A stretch of DNA of 36,528 nt from Candidatus Roseilinea sp. (GCA_025055235.1 JANWYN010000063.1:1-36528); one strand, 5' to 3'; counted from the stretch's first letter, positions 7,397 to 15,824 are shown. A program made the numbers and translations. Notes: generated from the letters alone by a model not told the origin.

Positions 7397-8437
7397 ATGC
7401 GCCCGCTCCGCATCATCAACGCCGTCGCGCCCATTCGCATCTGCGACAACGGCGGCTGGACAGATACTTGGTTCGCCGGCCACGGCAAGATCTTCAACAT
7501 CGGCGTCTACCCGTACATCGAAGTGCAGGTCGAGGTCTTCCCGCCCGATGCGCAAGCCGAGCGCATCGTGGTCTACGCGGAGAACTACGGTGAGCGCTTC
7601 ACCGTCACGCCCGGCGTCCGTTGGCAGGCGCATCCGCTCATCGAAGCGGCGATCGAGCGCATGGGCGTCCCCGACGACGTAGCCATCCGCGTCGCCATCT
7701 ACAGCGAAGCGCCTGCCGGCGCCAGCACCGGCACTTCGGCCTCGGTGGCCGTAGCGCTGATCGGCGCGCTCGACCGGCTCACGCCCGGCCGCATGACGCC
7801 GCACGAGGTGGCCTACGCCGCGCATGCCGTGGAGACGGAGATGCTGAAGCGACAGAGCGGTATTCAGGACCAACTGTGCGCGGCCTATGGCGGCATCAAC
7901 TACATCGAGATGCACCGCTATCCGCACGCCAGCGTGTCGCAGATTCGCGTGCCCGACGCGGTGTGGTGGGAGCTGGAGCGCCGGCTGGCGTTGATCTTCT
8001 TGGGCCGCACGCACGACTCGTCGCAGGTGCACGAGCGCGTGATCCGCGAGCTGGAGGACGCCGGGCCGGACAACCCGAAGATCGCAGCGCTGCGCCGCGC
8101 TGCGGAGAAAGCGCGCGACGCGGTCTATGCCGGCGACTTCGCTGCGCTTGGCCGCGCGATGGCCGAGAACACCGAGGCGCAGGCTGCGCTCAACCCGGCG
8201 CTGGTGAGCGCCGATGCGCTGCGCGTGATCGAGATCGCGCGGGCGCACGGCGCGCTGGGCTGGAAGGTGAACGGCGCCGGCGGCGAGGGCGGCTCGGTTA
8301 CCTTGCTGTGCGGCGACCTGTCACACGTCAAGCGCGCGATGATCCGCGCCATTGAGGCCGACGCGCCTCCCTGTCGTGCTATCCCGATCTACCTCAGCCG
8401 CTTCGGGCTGCGCACGTGGGAGATGGCGGGTCAGTAG
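7397..8437 (+). CDS. GHMP superfamily sugar kinase (HddA / fucokinase / galactokinase-like)
   Basis: The 346-residue kinase belongs to the GHMP superfamily and should phosphorylate a sugar at the expense of ATP in the cytoplasm. The N-terminal substrate motif is APIRICDNGGWTDTWFAG (11-28). The ATP-binding motif 2 is GASTGTSASVAVALIGALD (about 107-125). Motif 3 is KVNGAGGEGGSVTLL near the C-terminus. Heptose 7-phosphate kinase (HddA), L-fucokinase and arabinokinase-like enzymes share this plan, and I cannot tell the sugar from sequence alone. gmhB and gmhA genes for the heptose route lie at 35820-36528, which makes a heptose kinase attractive (inference). It stands alone, between repeat elements on both sides, and appears leaderless. 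Confidence 0.88.
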   Translation: MRPLRIINAVAPIRICDNGGWTDTWFAGHGKIFNIGVYPYIEVQVEVFPPDAQAERIVVYAENYGERFTVTPGVRWQAHPLIEAAIERMGVPDDVAIRVAIYSEAPAGASTGTSASVAVALIGALDRLTPGRMTPHEVAYAAHAVETEMLKRQSGIQDQLCAAYGGINYIEMHRYPHASVSQIRVPDAVWWELERRLALIFLGRTHDSSQVHERVIRELEDAGPDNPKIAALRRAAEKARDAVYAGDFAALGRAMAENTEAQAALNPALVSADALRVIEIARAHGALGWKVNGAGGEGGSVTLLCGDLSHVKRAMIRAIEADAPPCRAIPIYLSRFGLRTWEMAGQ

Positions 8438-8449
8438 CTCAACGTGATT

Positions 8450-8540
8450 CGGCGATCGGAAATTGCGCGTGCTGCAAAGGCGGCGGCGCGGCGATTGGAA
8501 ATCGCGCGCTACACAAGGCAAAGTCGCCCTTCGGCGACTA
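8450..8540 (+). repeat. ~110-bp dispersed repeat, copy B (partial, nested)
   Basis: Two incomplete starts of the element occur in a row: a degenerate GGCGATCGGAAATTGCGCG at 8451-8469 and a good GCGGCGATTGGAAATCGCGC from 8488 running through AAGTCGCCCTTCGGCGAC near 8540. The second half of the element is missing. It lies just downstream of the kinase stop. Confidence 0.75.
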
Positions 8541-8580
8541 GCCTCGGGTAACGTGAATCAGTAAACCAAATTTACATCTT

Positions 8581-8609
8581 TTAGCTAAATACCGCAGGTT
8601 TGGTATAGT
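8581..8609 (+). promoter_or_regulatory. Candidate promoter of the AAA/DUF4143 gene
   Basis: TTAGCT (8581-8586), 17 bp, TATAGT (8604-8609), then 6 nt to the GTG start at 8616. The surrounding 50 bp is strikingly A/T-rich for this region. No ribosome binding site is seen, so a leaderless transcript is likely. Confidence 0.5.
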
Positions 8610-8615
8610 ATTTTT

Positions 8616-9752
8616 GTGAAAATTCAGCGTGCGGCGCTCAGTCAGATCAAGGATTTGCTCTTGCCCGGCAAGGTCGTCGTGCTGTATGGGCCGCGCCAGG
8701 TCGGCAAAACCACGCTGGCCAAAGATCTGCTAGATGCAGTGTCATGGCGCAGCCGCTTCGTCAACGCCGACGAATTGATCTACCGTGAAGCGCTGGCCAG
8801 CCAAAGCCGGCAGCGCCTGGGCGAAGTGCTGGCCGATGCCGAATTGCTGGTGATTGATGAAGCGCAGCGCGTGCCGGACATCGGTCTTAACCTCAAGATC
8901 CTGGTGGATAGCTTCCCTCACGCGCGGTTTCTCGCGACCGGCTCGGCATCCTTCGATCTCGCGAATCGTGTTCGTGAGCCGTTGACCGGACGGGCGTTTA
9001 CGCTGACGCTTTACCCCATCGCCTATCAGGAGATTCGCGCAACGTTTGGCGCGCTTGAGGCGCGCAGCCAGTTGGAGCGTTGGCTGGTGTGGGGCGGCTA
9101 TCCCGCCATCGTGACCGAGTCCAATCCGGTGATGCGTGAGCGGTTGCTCGGTGAAATTACCGGCGCATACCTGTATCGCGACATGCTCGAGCTGGAAGGC
9201 GTTCGTCACGCCGACAAGATCGTCGCGCTGCTACGTCTGCTGGCCTTCCAAATCGGCCAGGAAGTTTCGGTCGCCGAGTTGGCCGGCAGCCTGGGCATGA
9301 GCCGCCCGACTGTCGAGCGCTATCTGGATCTTTTGGAGAAGGTATTCGTCATCTTCCGGCTGGGTGGATTCTCGCGCAACTTGCGCAAAGAAGTGACCAA
9401 GAACGCGCGTTACTACTTCTTCGACAACGGCATTCGCAACAGCCTGATTCAGAATTTCAATCCACTGCACCTGCGCCCAGATGCCGGCCAACTGTGGGAG
9501 AACTACCTGATGATCGAGCGTCGCAAGGCCAACGCGCTGGCCGGCCGCTCGGCCAACGCGTATTTCTGGCGCACATACGATCAGAAAGAGATTGACTACC
9601 TCGAGGAAACCGGCGGCCGGCTGCACGGCTACGAATTCAAGTGGGGCGAGCGCCCCATGCCGCGCAAGACCAGCCGCGAGTTCCTCACCGCCTATCCCGG
9701 TTCGGTGCTAACGACGGTCACCCCGGACAACTTCGAGGCGTTCCTGTCCTGA
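8616..9752 (+). CDS. AAA family ATPase with DUF4143 domain
   Basis: The 378-residue protein has an N-terminal AAA domain with Walker A GPRQVGKTT (25-33), Walker B LLVIDEAQ (77-84) and a sensor-like ATGSASFDL. A C-terminal DUF4143 region follows, with a winged-helix-like stretch (VSVAELAGSLGMSRPTVERY) and a nuclease-like end (YFWRTYDQKEIDYLEETGG...YEFKWGE) that has the D...E-x-K pattern of PD-(D/E)xK folds. The family is common and often mobile; proposed roles include DNA handling, toxin-like or defence functions, none proven. The start is GTG, chosen because it fits the full family N-terminus and the A/T-rich promoter just before it. Repeat elements flank it on both sides. Confidence 0.92.
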   Translation: MKIQRAALSQIKDLLLPGKVVVLYGPRQVGKTTLAKDLLDAVSWRSRFVNADELIYREALASQSRQRLGEVLADAELLVIDEAQRVPDIGLNLKILVDSFPHARFLATGSASFDLANRVREPLTGRAFTLTLYPIAYQEIRATFGALEARSQLERWLVWGGYPAIVTESNPVMRERLLGEITGAYLYRDMLELEGVRHADKIVALLRLLAFQIGQEVSVAELAGSLGMSRPTVERYLDLLEKVFVIFRLGGFSRNLRKEVTKNARYYFFDNGIRNSLIQNFNPLHLRPDAGQLWENYLMIERRKANALAGRSANAYFWRTYDQKEIDYLEETGGRLHGYEFKWGERPMPRKTSREFLTAYPGSVLTTVTPDNFEAFLS

Positions 9753-9765
9753 TGACTCAAGTTGC

Positions 9766-9847
9766 GCGGCGATTGGAGATCGCGCTATGCAGGGCGAAGT
9801 CTGAGCAGGCGGACTTCGCCCTGAGTTACCCGCGACTTTGAGTCGCC
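9766..9847 (+). repeat. ~110-bp dispersed repeat, copy C
   Basis: It starts GCGGCGATTGGAGATCGCGC and ends GCGACTTTGAGTCGCC. It is shorter than copies A and D because part of the middle (the AGTCGCCCTGCGGCGACTGG region) is deleted. It begins 13 bp after the DUF4143 stop. Confidence 0.85.
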
Positions 9848-9868
9848 GGGCGGGGTTGCACCGGTTAC

Positions 9869-9978
9869 GCGGCGATTGGAAATCGCGCGCTACACAAGGC
9901 AAAGTCGCCCTGCGGCGACTGGGTTCAGTCCGTGCAGGCGGACTTCGCCCTGAGTTACCCGCGACTTTGAGTCGCCGC
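9869..9978 (+). repeat. ~110-bp dispersed repeat, copy D (complete)
   Basis: This is the most complete copy, from GCGGCGATTGGAAATCGCGC to GACTTTGAGTCGCCGC, with 7-bp inverted ends GCGGCGA/TCGCCGC. It is in tandem with copy C, 21 bp apart, and abuts the 3' end of the convergent epimerase gene. Confidence 0.88.
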
Positions 9979-9990
9979 AGACTGTCTGCT

Positions 9991-11043
9991 CTAGCGCGCG
10001 GCGAACTTGAACACCGTCATGGAGTGAAAGGTTTCGCCCGGCCGCAGCACCGTGCTCGGGAAGTTGGGCTGGTTCGGCGCATCGGGAAAGTGCTGCGTCT
10101 CGAGGCATAGTCCGGTGCGCCGGCCGTAGACCGTCCCGCCCTTGCCGGTGATCGAACCATCCAGGAAGTTGCCGGTGTAGAGCTGCATGCCCGGCTCGGT
10201 GGTGTATACCTCCAGTGTGCGGCCGCTCGACGGCTCATAGACGCGCGCGGCGAAGCGTAGCTCGCCCATCGCGCCGTTGATGACGAAGTTGTGGTCGTAA
10301 CCGCCGGCGCGGGCAATCTGCTCGTGCGGGTCGTCAATCCGCGCGCCGATGCGCATCGGCCGGCGGAAGTCCAGCGGCGTGCCCTCGACGGATTGCAGCT
10401 CGCCGGTGGGGATGAGCGCTTCGTTCACCGGCGTGAAGTAGTCGGCGTTGATCATGATCTCGTGGTCGAGGATGTCGCCCCGGCCGGCGAGGTTGAAGTA
10501 GGTGTGGTTGGTCAGGTTGAGGACGGTCGGCTTGTCGGTGCGCGCCAGGTAGCGGATGCGCAGCGCGTTGTCGCGCGTCAGCGTGTAGGTCACCGTCACG
10601 TAGAGGTTGCCCGGATAGTGCTCTTCGCCGTCCTCGCTCAGGTAGGACAGCGCCAAGCTGATCGCGCCGTCGCTGCGGCCGGTCGTCGCGCGCCACAGCT
10701 TTTTGTCGAAGCCCACAAGGCCGCCGTGCAGGTGATTCGGGCCGTTGTTCACGGCGAGCTGATACGTCACGCCGTCGAGTGTGAAGCGCCCGCCGGCGAT
10801 GCGGTTGGCGAAGCGGCCGGTGATGCAGCCGAAGTAGGGGTGCTGCGCCAGGTAGCCGTCGAGCGAATCGAAGCCCAGCACTACGTCGCCGAGGTTGCCG
10901 TTGCGATCCGGCGCGCGCAGCGAGGTGATGATGCCGCCGTAGGTCATGATCTGCACGCTCACGCCGCCGTCGTTTTCGAGCGTGTATCGCTCGACGCCGG
11001 CGCCGTCAGGCAGTTTGCCGAAGGGATGTTTTTGGATGTTCAT
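9991..11043 (-). CDS. galM: Aldose 1-epimerase (galactose mutarotase)
   Basis: The 350-residue enzyme interconverts alpha and beta anomers of aldoses such as galactose and glucose. Family motifs are in place: GGIITSLRAPDRNG, GRFANRI with R80, NGPNHLHGG with H106, NLTNHTYFNL with the general acid H180, and LETQHFPDAPN with the general base E315. The length is typical. It is the last gene of a minus-strand set after the Ldh dehydrogenase and the lactonase, which suggests sugar or sugar-acid catabolism. The 161-bp gap to the lactonase is filled by heptamer arrays, and I see no ribosome binding site before the ATG, so how it is translated is unclear. The true sugar substrate is not predictable. 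Confidence 0.95.
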   Translation of the reverse strand: MNIQKHPFGKLPDGAGVERYTLENDGGVSVQIMTYGGIITSLRAPDRNGNLGDVVLGFDSLDGYLAQHPYFGCITGRFANRIAGGRFTLDGVTYQLAVNNGPNHLHGGLVGFDKKLWRATTGRSDGAISLALSYLSEDGEEHYPGNLYVTVTYTLTRDNALRIRYLARTDKPTVLNLTNHTYFNLAGRGDILDHEIMINADYFTPVNEALIPTGELQSVEGTPLDFRRPMRIGARIDDPHEQIARAGGYDHNFVINGAMGELRFAARVYEPSSGRTLEVYTTEPGMQLYTGNFLDGSITGKGGTVYGRRTGLCLETQHFPDAPNQPNFPSTVLRPGETFHSMTVFKFAAR

Positions 11044-11204
11044 GGTTGGGTTGCTGGTTGCTAGTTGCTGGTTGCTGGTCGCTAGTTGCTAGTTGTTGGT
11101 GGAGAGTGGGGAGTCGGGAGTAGGGGTGAGCGTTGCGCGTCTTGCGTCCTGCGTCTTGCGTTTACGCTCCACGATTCACGATCCACGCTCCACGCACCCA
11201 CGCC
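11044..11204. repeat. Composite block of heptanucleotide arrays
   Basis: Three different 7-bp families follow one another: GGTTGCT/AGTTGCT units (from 11044), drifting to AGTGGGG/AGTCGGG/AGTAGGG; then GCGTCTT/GCGTCCT units (11137-11164), the reverse complement of the arrays at 1834 and 3084; then CTCCACG/ATTCACG/ATCCACG units to about 11200. The block fills the whole gap between galM and the lactonase. Confidence 0.85.
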
Positions 11205-12284
11205 TCACTCCTCCATCGCCACGAACTTCACGCACACCGGTCTGGGGACGCGAAGCTGGTCGCGGGCCGACAGCCGGCCGGTCGCTTCATCTACTGCAAA
11301 GAGCGTGATCGCATCACTCTCCTGGTTAGCCGCCCATAGAAAGCGGCCGGTGGGATCGAGCGCGAAGTTGCGCGGCCAATGCCCGCGCGTCGGCTCCTGG
11401 CCGAGCGACGACAACCGGCCATCATCCCCTACCGCAAAGATGGCGATGCTGTCATGCCCGCGGTTCGAGCCATACAGGAAGCGACCCGACGGCGCGACGT
11501 GCACATCGGCGCAATAGCTGGTCTGCGCGTAGCCTTCCGGCAGCGTCGAGATCGTCTGCAGCTCGCGCAGCGCGCCACGCTCGGCGTCGTAGGCAAACGC
11601 CGTCACCGTGTTGTCCAGCTCGTTGATGACGTAGGCGAAGCGGCCGTTGGGGTGGAAGGCGAAGTGGCGCGGGCCGGCGCCCGGCTTCACCGGCGCGAAC
11701 GGCGGGTCATTCGGCGCCAGCTTGCCGCGCTCGGCGTCGAAGCGATAGATCATCACCTTGTCCAGGCCCAGATCGGCGACGAAGGCGAAGCGGTTGGCCG
11801 GATCGAGGATGATCGAGTGCGCGTGCGGTCCCTCTTGCCGCTGCGGGTTGACGCTTGAGCCGTGATGCTGCGCGAAGTCGCTGGCCTCGGCGAGCGATCC
11901 ATCCGCGTTGATCGGCAACACGGCGACGCTGCCGCCGGCGTAGTTGGCGACGAGGACGAAGCGCCCGGTCGCGTCCACGCTGAGGTGGCATGGCCCCGAG
12001 CCGATGGACGATTGCCGGTTGAGCGGGTGGAGCTTGCCGGTCTGCGCTTTGATGGCGAACGCGCTCACCGCGCCGGTCGGCTTGCCACCGAAGTCGCCGA
12101 TCTCATTCACGGCGTAGAGGAAGCGCCGCGAGGGATGGATGGCCAGGAACGACGGATTGGACAAGCTCTCGGTCGTGCCGAGCGGCTGCGCCGTCCCGCG
12201 TTCTGCGTCGAACCGGAAGGCGAAGATGCCTTCGCGCCGGCCGTTCGTGTATGTGCCGACGAAAGCGTAGAACATGGATGCCAT
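11205..12284 (-). CDS. Lactonase family beta-propeller protein (YbhE-type 6-phosphogluconolactonase)
   Basis: The 359-residue protein is a seven-bladed propeller of the lactonase (PF10282) family. The N-terminal FVGTYTNGRREGIFAFRFD and repeated blades (PSFLAIHPSRRFLYAVNE, GSGPCHLSVDATGRFVLVAN, GPRHFAFHPNGRFAYVINE, NFALDPTGRFLWAANQ) are diagnostic. Family members hydrolyse 6-phosphogluconolactone or other sugar lactones; some have other roles. The gene starts 10 bp after the Ldh-type dehydrogenase stop, with AGAGG just before the ATG, so the two are almost certainly co-transcribed. An oxidation step giving a lactone followed by hydrolysis, with the epimerase downstream, is a coherent pathway (inference). 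A second Met nine bases in (12275) is an alternative start. Confidence 0.92.
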   Translation of the reverse strand: MASMFYAFVGTYTNGRREGIFAFRFDAERGTAQPLGTTESLSNPSFLAIHPSRRFLYAVNEIGDFGGKPTGAVSAFAIKAQTGKLHPLNRQSSIGSGPCHLSVDATGRFVLVANYAGGSVAVLPINADGSLAEASDFAQHHGSSVNPQRQEGPHAHSIILDPANRFAFVADLGLDKVMIYRFDAERGKLAPNDPPFAPVKPGAGPRHFAFHPNGRFAYVINELDNTVTAFAYDAERGALRELQTISTLPEGYAQTSYCADVHVAPSGRFLYGSNRGHDSIAIFAVGDDGRLSSLGQEPTRGHWPRNFALDPTGRFLWAANQESDAITLFAVDEATGRLSARDQLRVPRPVCVKFVAMEE

Positions 12285-12294
12285 GGCCTCTGTT

Positions 12295-13332
12295 TTACAC
12301 CACCAGGCCGACCTGCGCAGCCGCCTCCACGATCAGCCGCCAGGATTCGTCGGCCAGTGGGATGCCTTCGCGCAGGCGCCGTTCGCGGATGCGAAAGTCA
12401 ATCGCGCCCGGCATGACCACTTCGCTGAAGCCTTCCATCAGCGGCGTGTTCACGATATAGCTGCGCAGGTCTTCGACCAGGGCCTTGAACGTTTGCGCGC
12501 CGCAAAACGCCTCGGGGTCAATCGCGATGAGACACAGGCCGTTGACGTGCGATTGCGGTTGGCTGGCGGCGTAGCCGGCCAACACGCCGCCCAGCAATTC
12601 CACCAGCAGGGCCAGGCCGAATCCTTTATAGCCATATTGGGAGCCGAATGGCAGGATGGCGCCGCGCGGTGGGCCGTAGAACGCTCTGGGGTCGGTGGAT
12701 GGCCGGCCATGCGCATCCACGATGATCCCCTCGGGCAGCGACTTGCCGGCGTGCAGGTGCACGCGGATCTTGCCTTCGGGCATCATGCACGTCGCCATGT
12801 CCAGGACGATGGGCGTGCTGCCGGCAGCAACCGGCACGGCCCAGGCCAACGGGTTGGTGCCCAGCCGCCCTTCTCGGCCGCCCCACGGCGCAACCGAATG
12901 GCCGCCGTGGGTGTTGTTCACGAAGGCCAGCCCGATCAGGTCGCGTTCGGCGATGCGCTGTACCCACGCGCCCAGCCGGCCGACGTGGTGGCTGTTCTGG
13001 CTGACTACGCAAGCCACGCCGCCGCGCGCCTTCTCGCAGGCCACCTCGACCATGGCGCGCGCGCTGACCGCGCCGAAGTTGAAGCCACAGTCCACGAGCG
13101 CTGTCGTCGGCGTCTGCTTCGCGATGGTGATCGGCGAGCCCGGCCGGATGCGTCCCTCGCGCATGTCATGAGCATACTGCGACGCGCGCATCACGCCGTG
13201 CGAGTCGAAACCCAGCAGGCTGGATTCGACCAGTTCCTCCGCAGCGATGCGCGCCTCGCCTTCGGGCGCGCCGTATGCGGCGAACAGCTTCGTGCACACG
13301 TCCAAGAGATAGTTAGGGGTGAACGTCGGCAT
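12295..13332 (-). CDS. Ldh family (malate/L-lactate/sulfolactate-type) NAD(P) dehydrogenase
   Basis: The 345-residue enzyme belongs to the malate/L-lactate dehydrogenase type 2 family (PF02615), which reduces or oxidises 2-oxo/2-hydroxy acids with NAD(P). Typical features are GFDSHGVMRASQY, the QNSHHVGRLGAWVQR motif with the active-site His region, GLAFVNNTHGG, GTNPLAWAVP and GYKGFGLALLVELLGG. Substrates in this family range from malate and ureidoglycolate to sugar acids, so the substrate stays open. It leads a minus-strand operon with the lactonase and the epimerase. TACACT lies 6 nt before the start codon and no ribosome binding site is visible. Confidence 0.93.
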   Translation of the reverse strand: MPTFTPNYLLDVCTKLFAAYGAPEGEARIAAEELVESSLLGFDSHGVMRASQYAHDMREGRIRPGSPITIAKQTPTTALVDCGFNFGAVSARAMVEVACEKARGGVACVVSQNSHHVGRLGAWVQRIAERDLIGLAFVNNTHGGHSVAPWGGREGRLGTNPLAWAVPVAAGSTPIVLDMATCMMPEGKIRVHLHAGKSLPEGIIVDAHGRPSTDPRAFYGPPRGAILPFGSQYGYKGFGLALLVELLGGVLAGYAASQPQSHVNGLCLIAIDPEAFCGAQTFKALVEDLRSYIVNTPLMEGFSEVVMPGAIDFRIRERRLREGIPLADESWRLIVEAAAQVGLVV

Positions 13333-13338
13333 GCGCGG

Positions 13339-13344
13339 AGTGTA
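13339..13344 (-). promoter_or_regulatory. -10 box of the Ldh operon, leaderless arrangement
   Basis: TACACT on the minus strand ends 6 nt before the ATG at 13332. No -35 match is seen at 16-18 bp. Confidence 0.45.
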
Positions 13345-13391
13345 TCAACGAAGCAGCGCCCCGGCTTCGCGGAGAAACCGAGGCGCTTGCA

Positions 13392-13473
13392 TGCCCAGGA
13401 CAGGATTTGAACCTGCAAGCCTTTCGGCACTACCCCCTCAAGATAGCGTGTCTGCCAATTCCACCACCTGGGC
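13392..13473 (-). tRNA. tRNA-Leu(GAG)
   Basis: On the minus strand the 82-nt sequence folds fully. The acceptor stem is GCCCAGG/CCTGGGC with discriminator A. The D-arm contains GGAATTGGCAGACAC. The anticodon stem CTATC/GGTAG encloses the loop TTGAGGG with anticodon GAG. A long variable arm GCCGAAAGGC marks it as class II. The T-arm is GCAGG-TTCAAAT-CCTGT. CCA is not encoded. It should read CTC/CTT leucine codons. Confidence 0.95.
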
Positions 13474-13483
13474 TTGCATACAA

Positions 13484-13512
13484 ATTATATCAGCCGCAAC
13501 AACGTGGATCAA
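13484..13512 (-). promoter_or_regulatory. Promoter of tRNA-Leu
   Basis: On the minus strand TTGATC (13512-13507), a 17-bp spacer and a perfect TATAAT (13489-13484) precede the tRNA 5' end by 10 nt, so the primary transcript carries only a few extra bases. Confidence 0.75.
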
Positions 13513-13548
13513 TCGCAGTGCACATTCGCCAATGAAGGTGGACGTAGA

Positions 13549-13586
13549 CCCGCCCCGGCGTAAACGCCTGGGCTGAAAGGGGCGGG
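13549..13586. repeat. Palindromic element CCCGCCCC...GGGGCGGG
   Basis: CCCGCCCC (13549-13556) and GGGGCGGG (13579-13586) can pair, with an inner GGCG-TAAA-CGCC hairpin. It sits upstream of both the tRNA (minus) and the LCP gene (plus), so it is not a terminator of either. It is probably a dispersed repeat. The rest of the 310-bp gap holds only promoter-like sequences. Confidence 0.55.
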
Positions 13587-13634
13587 ATGCGCGCGGCTCG
13601 CCTGTATGCTCAGCTAAGTCCGCGTCGTTCACGG

Positions 13635-13663
13635 TTGACATAGAAACACGTCCGGGTGAAAAT
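13635..13663 (+). promoter_or_regulatory. Candidate promoter upstream of the LCP gene
   Basis: A perfect TTGACA (13635-13640), 17-bp spacer and GAAAAT (13658-13663) would give a leader of about 115 nt before the ATG at 13784. A second candidate, TACGAT at 13773-13778, is 5 nt before the ATG and would give a leaderless message. Confidence 0.5.
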
Positions 13664-13783
13664 GATGGCACAATTCTGAGAAGAGAGATCAAGAGGGGGC
13701 CCGTAGTCCGACCGCGCCATCGTTCGCCGCTCCGAGCCTTTTCGGCGCTCTCCATTTACGCGCGTATCGCGCTACGATTCGTC

Positions 13784-15820
13784 ATGAACTGGACTCGTTC
13801 GATCCGCTGGCTGGCCGGCGCGCTCCTGGTTGCAATATCGCTCGCCATCGCCGTTCCTGCGCCCAGGACAACGTATGCGCAGGGCCAACAGCCGCCTGCC
13901 CAACCCGCGCCAACGCCGGTGCCTATCCCCCCGCCTGCCCGCAAAATTGCACTGCCGCCCGGCACGTTCAACATCGCCTTGCTAGGCGTTGATAAGCGGC
14001 CGGATCGCGGCTTCTTGAACACCGATGTCATCATCATCGCCAGCGTCAACCCCGATGTGCCGATCGTCACCCTGCTCTCGATCCCGCGCGATACGCAAGT
14101 CTATATCCCCGGCGTCGGCATGAAGAAGGTCAACCAGGCCTACGCCTTCGGCGGCCCGGATCTCTTCAAAGAGACCATTCGCTACAACTTCGGCCTAGAC
14201 GTCGCCAACTACGCGATGGTCAACTTCGCCGGACTGGTGCGCGCCGTGGATGCGCTGGGCGGCGTGGATGTGATCGCCACCTGCCCGATCCAGCACAACT
14301 TCCCGCGCGATCCGTATTACATGGGCGGCAGCATCGTGGCGAAGGACTACGTGGACACGTTCACCGGCGAGGTGTGGCCGGCCGGCTCGCGCGTGCCGCT
14401 GCTGCGCATAGACCTGCCGAAGCCCGGCGTGTATCGCCTGAACGGCTTGCAGGCGCTGGCCTACGTGCGGGCGCGCTACAACATCCCCGGCGGCGACGTG
14501 GATCGCGGCCGGCGCGAGCAACGCGTCGTGCGCGCGTTGTTGGCCAAAGCGCGCCAGGTCGGCTCGCTCACCAAGCTGACCGAGCTCTACAACGCCGTGC
14601 GCAACGACGTCGAAACCGACTTGACGCTGGAGAGCATCCTGCGCTACGCGATGATGATTGACAAGATCGGCGACGCCGTGGTGCGCAGCCGCTACCTGAT
14701 GGGCTACGACGCCAGCGGCGCAGCGCTGGAGGGCGCGCCGAGCAACTGGAACAATCGGCTGGACTACATCCAGAAAGCCTTGAACGTCGCGCTTAACCAG
14801 CGCATCAACGACGGCATCCCGATCGAGGTGCTGGATGGCATCGGCGATCCGGGCTTCGTGCTCGCGGCAGCGGATCGGTTGAAGGAGCTGGGCTTCGTGG
14901 TGACCGCTATCAAGCCAGCCGGCCAGCGCTATGCACGCACGACGGTGATCAATCACATGACCACGAGGAAGGGCAGCGCGCTGCCGCTCCTGATGCGTAC
15001 GTTCAACATCAATCAGAAGAACGTCGTCTCCGAGCCGAACCCGAACGGGCCGCGTTTCACCGTCATCGTCGGGCCGGATTTCAACACGTGCTACTACGCC
15101 AAGTCGCTGGCGGCTACGGGCAGCCAGCCGATCAAACCACAAGAGGTGGCTTCAGAGGACGCGTTGCAACCGCTACAGACCTCGGTCGTGGTCACCGACA
15201 CCGCGCACATCGAACAAGCAGTCGTCGAGTCGCTCAACCAAACTGCCGTCGTGGTCACCGCAACGGCGCTGCTTGATCCGGTGGCTGCAGCCACGACCCC
15301 GCTGGCGCCGCCGGAGGTCGCGCCGCCCACCTTCCTGGTGCCGCTGGGCGACGTCGTCAACATCCGCAGCGCGCCGACCGTGCGTTCGCGCAGCCTGGGC
15401 CAGTTGCGCGGCGGGTTCAGCAGCGAGATCCTGGGCCGCAGCGTGGACGGCAACTGGCTGCAGTTCCGGATGCCGCGCAGCGGCCGGCTGGCCTGGGTGA
15501 ACAAGAACGTCGTGCAGGTCAAGGGCTACTTCCAGGAGATGGCTGCGGCAGGTGACGAGGCGCAAGCCCAGTCGCCGCTGAATCCCGACCTGCCGCGGAT
15601 CGTCATCCCGGCCGGCAGTGTGGTGAATGTGCGCAGTGGCCCGGGCGTGAACTTCGACATCTTGGGCCGGATGCGCGCGCGCCAATCGGCGCCGATCATC
15701 GGGCGCAGCGCCAACGGCGCGTGGTGGCAGATCGAATTCGACGGTCAGCCGGCGTGGATCTCGGCGCGCTACGTGCGCACGACGGGCAACGCCGGCAGCG
15801 TCCCGACGACGGGGCAATGA
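13784..15820 (+). CDS. LytR-CpsA-Psr (LCP) family protein with LytR_C and two SH3b domains
   Basis: The 678-residue envelope protein has an N-terminal membrane anchor or signal (residues 8-33), a Pro-rich linker and an LCP domain (about 60-290). The catalytic signature is present: FNIALLGVDKR, D81, SIPRDTQVYIPG with R102, NQAYAFGG and the RARYNIPGGDVDRGRREQR block (~229-247). LCP enzymes transfer lipid-linked glycopolymers onto peptidoglycan or surface proteins. A LytR_C-like part follows (IPIEVLDGIGDPGFVLAAADRL), then two SH3b domains at about 518-585 and 605-670 (VVNIRSAPT, VVNVRSGPG), probable wall-binding modules. SH3b additions on LCP proteins are unusual outside this kind of lineage. 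The gene converges with the STAND regulator only 4 bp after its stop. Confidence 0.93.
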   Translation: MNWTRSIRWLAGALLVAISLAIAVPAPRTTYAQGQQPPAQPAPTPVPIPPPARKIALPPGTFNIALLGVDKRPDRGFLNTDVIIIASVNPDVPIVTLLSIPRDTQVYIPGVGMKKVNQAYAFGGPDLFKETIRYNFGLDVANYAMVNFAGLVRAVDALGGVDVIATCPIQHNFPRDPYYMGGSIVAKDYVDTFTGEVWPAGSRVPLLRIDLPKPGVYRLNGLQALAYVRARYNIPGGDVDRGRREQRVVRALLAKARQVGSLTKLTELYNAVRNDVETDLTLESILRYAMMIDKIGDAVVRSRYLMGYDASGAALEGAPSNWNNRLDYIQKALNVALNQRINDGIPIEVLDGIGDPGFVLAAADRLKELGFVVTAIKPAGQRYARTTVINHMTTRKGSALPLLMRTFNINQKNVVSEPNPNGPRFTVIVGPDFNTCYYAKSLAATGSQPIKPQEVASEDALQPLQTSVVVTDTAHIEQAVVESLNQTAVVVTATALLDPVAAATTPLAPPEVAPPTFLVPLGDVVNIRSAPTVRSRSLGQLRGGFSSEILGRSVDGNWLQFRMPRSGRLAWVNKNVVQVKGYFQEMAAAGDEAQAQSPLNPDLPRIVIPAGSVVNVRSGPGVNFDILGRMRARQSAPIIGRSANGAWWQIEFDGQPAWISARYVRTTGNAGSVPTTGQ

Positions 15821-15824
15821 CCAA

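Noticed and set aside
7128-9978. CRISPR array made of the ~110-bp repeats
   Set aside because: Repeats are too long, irregularly spaced and separated by genes; they look like dispersed elements.
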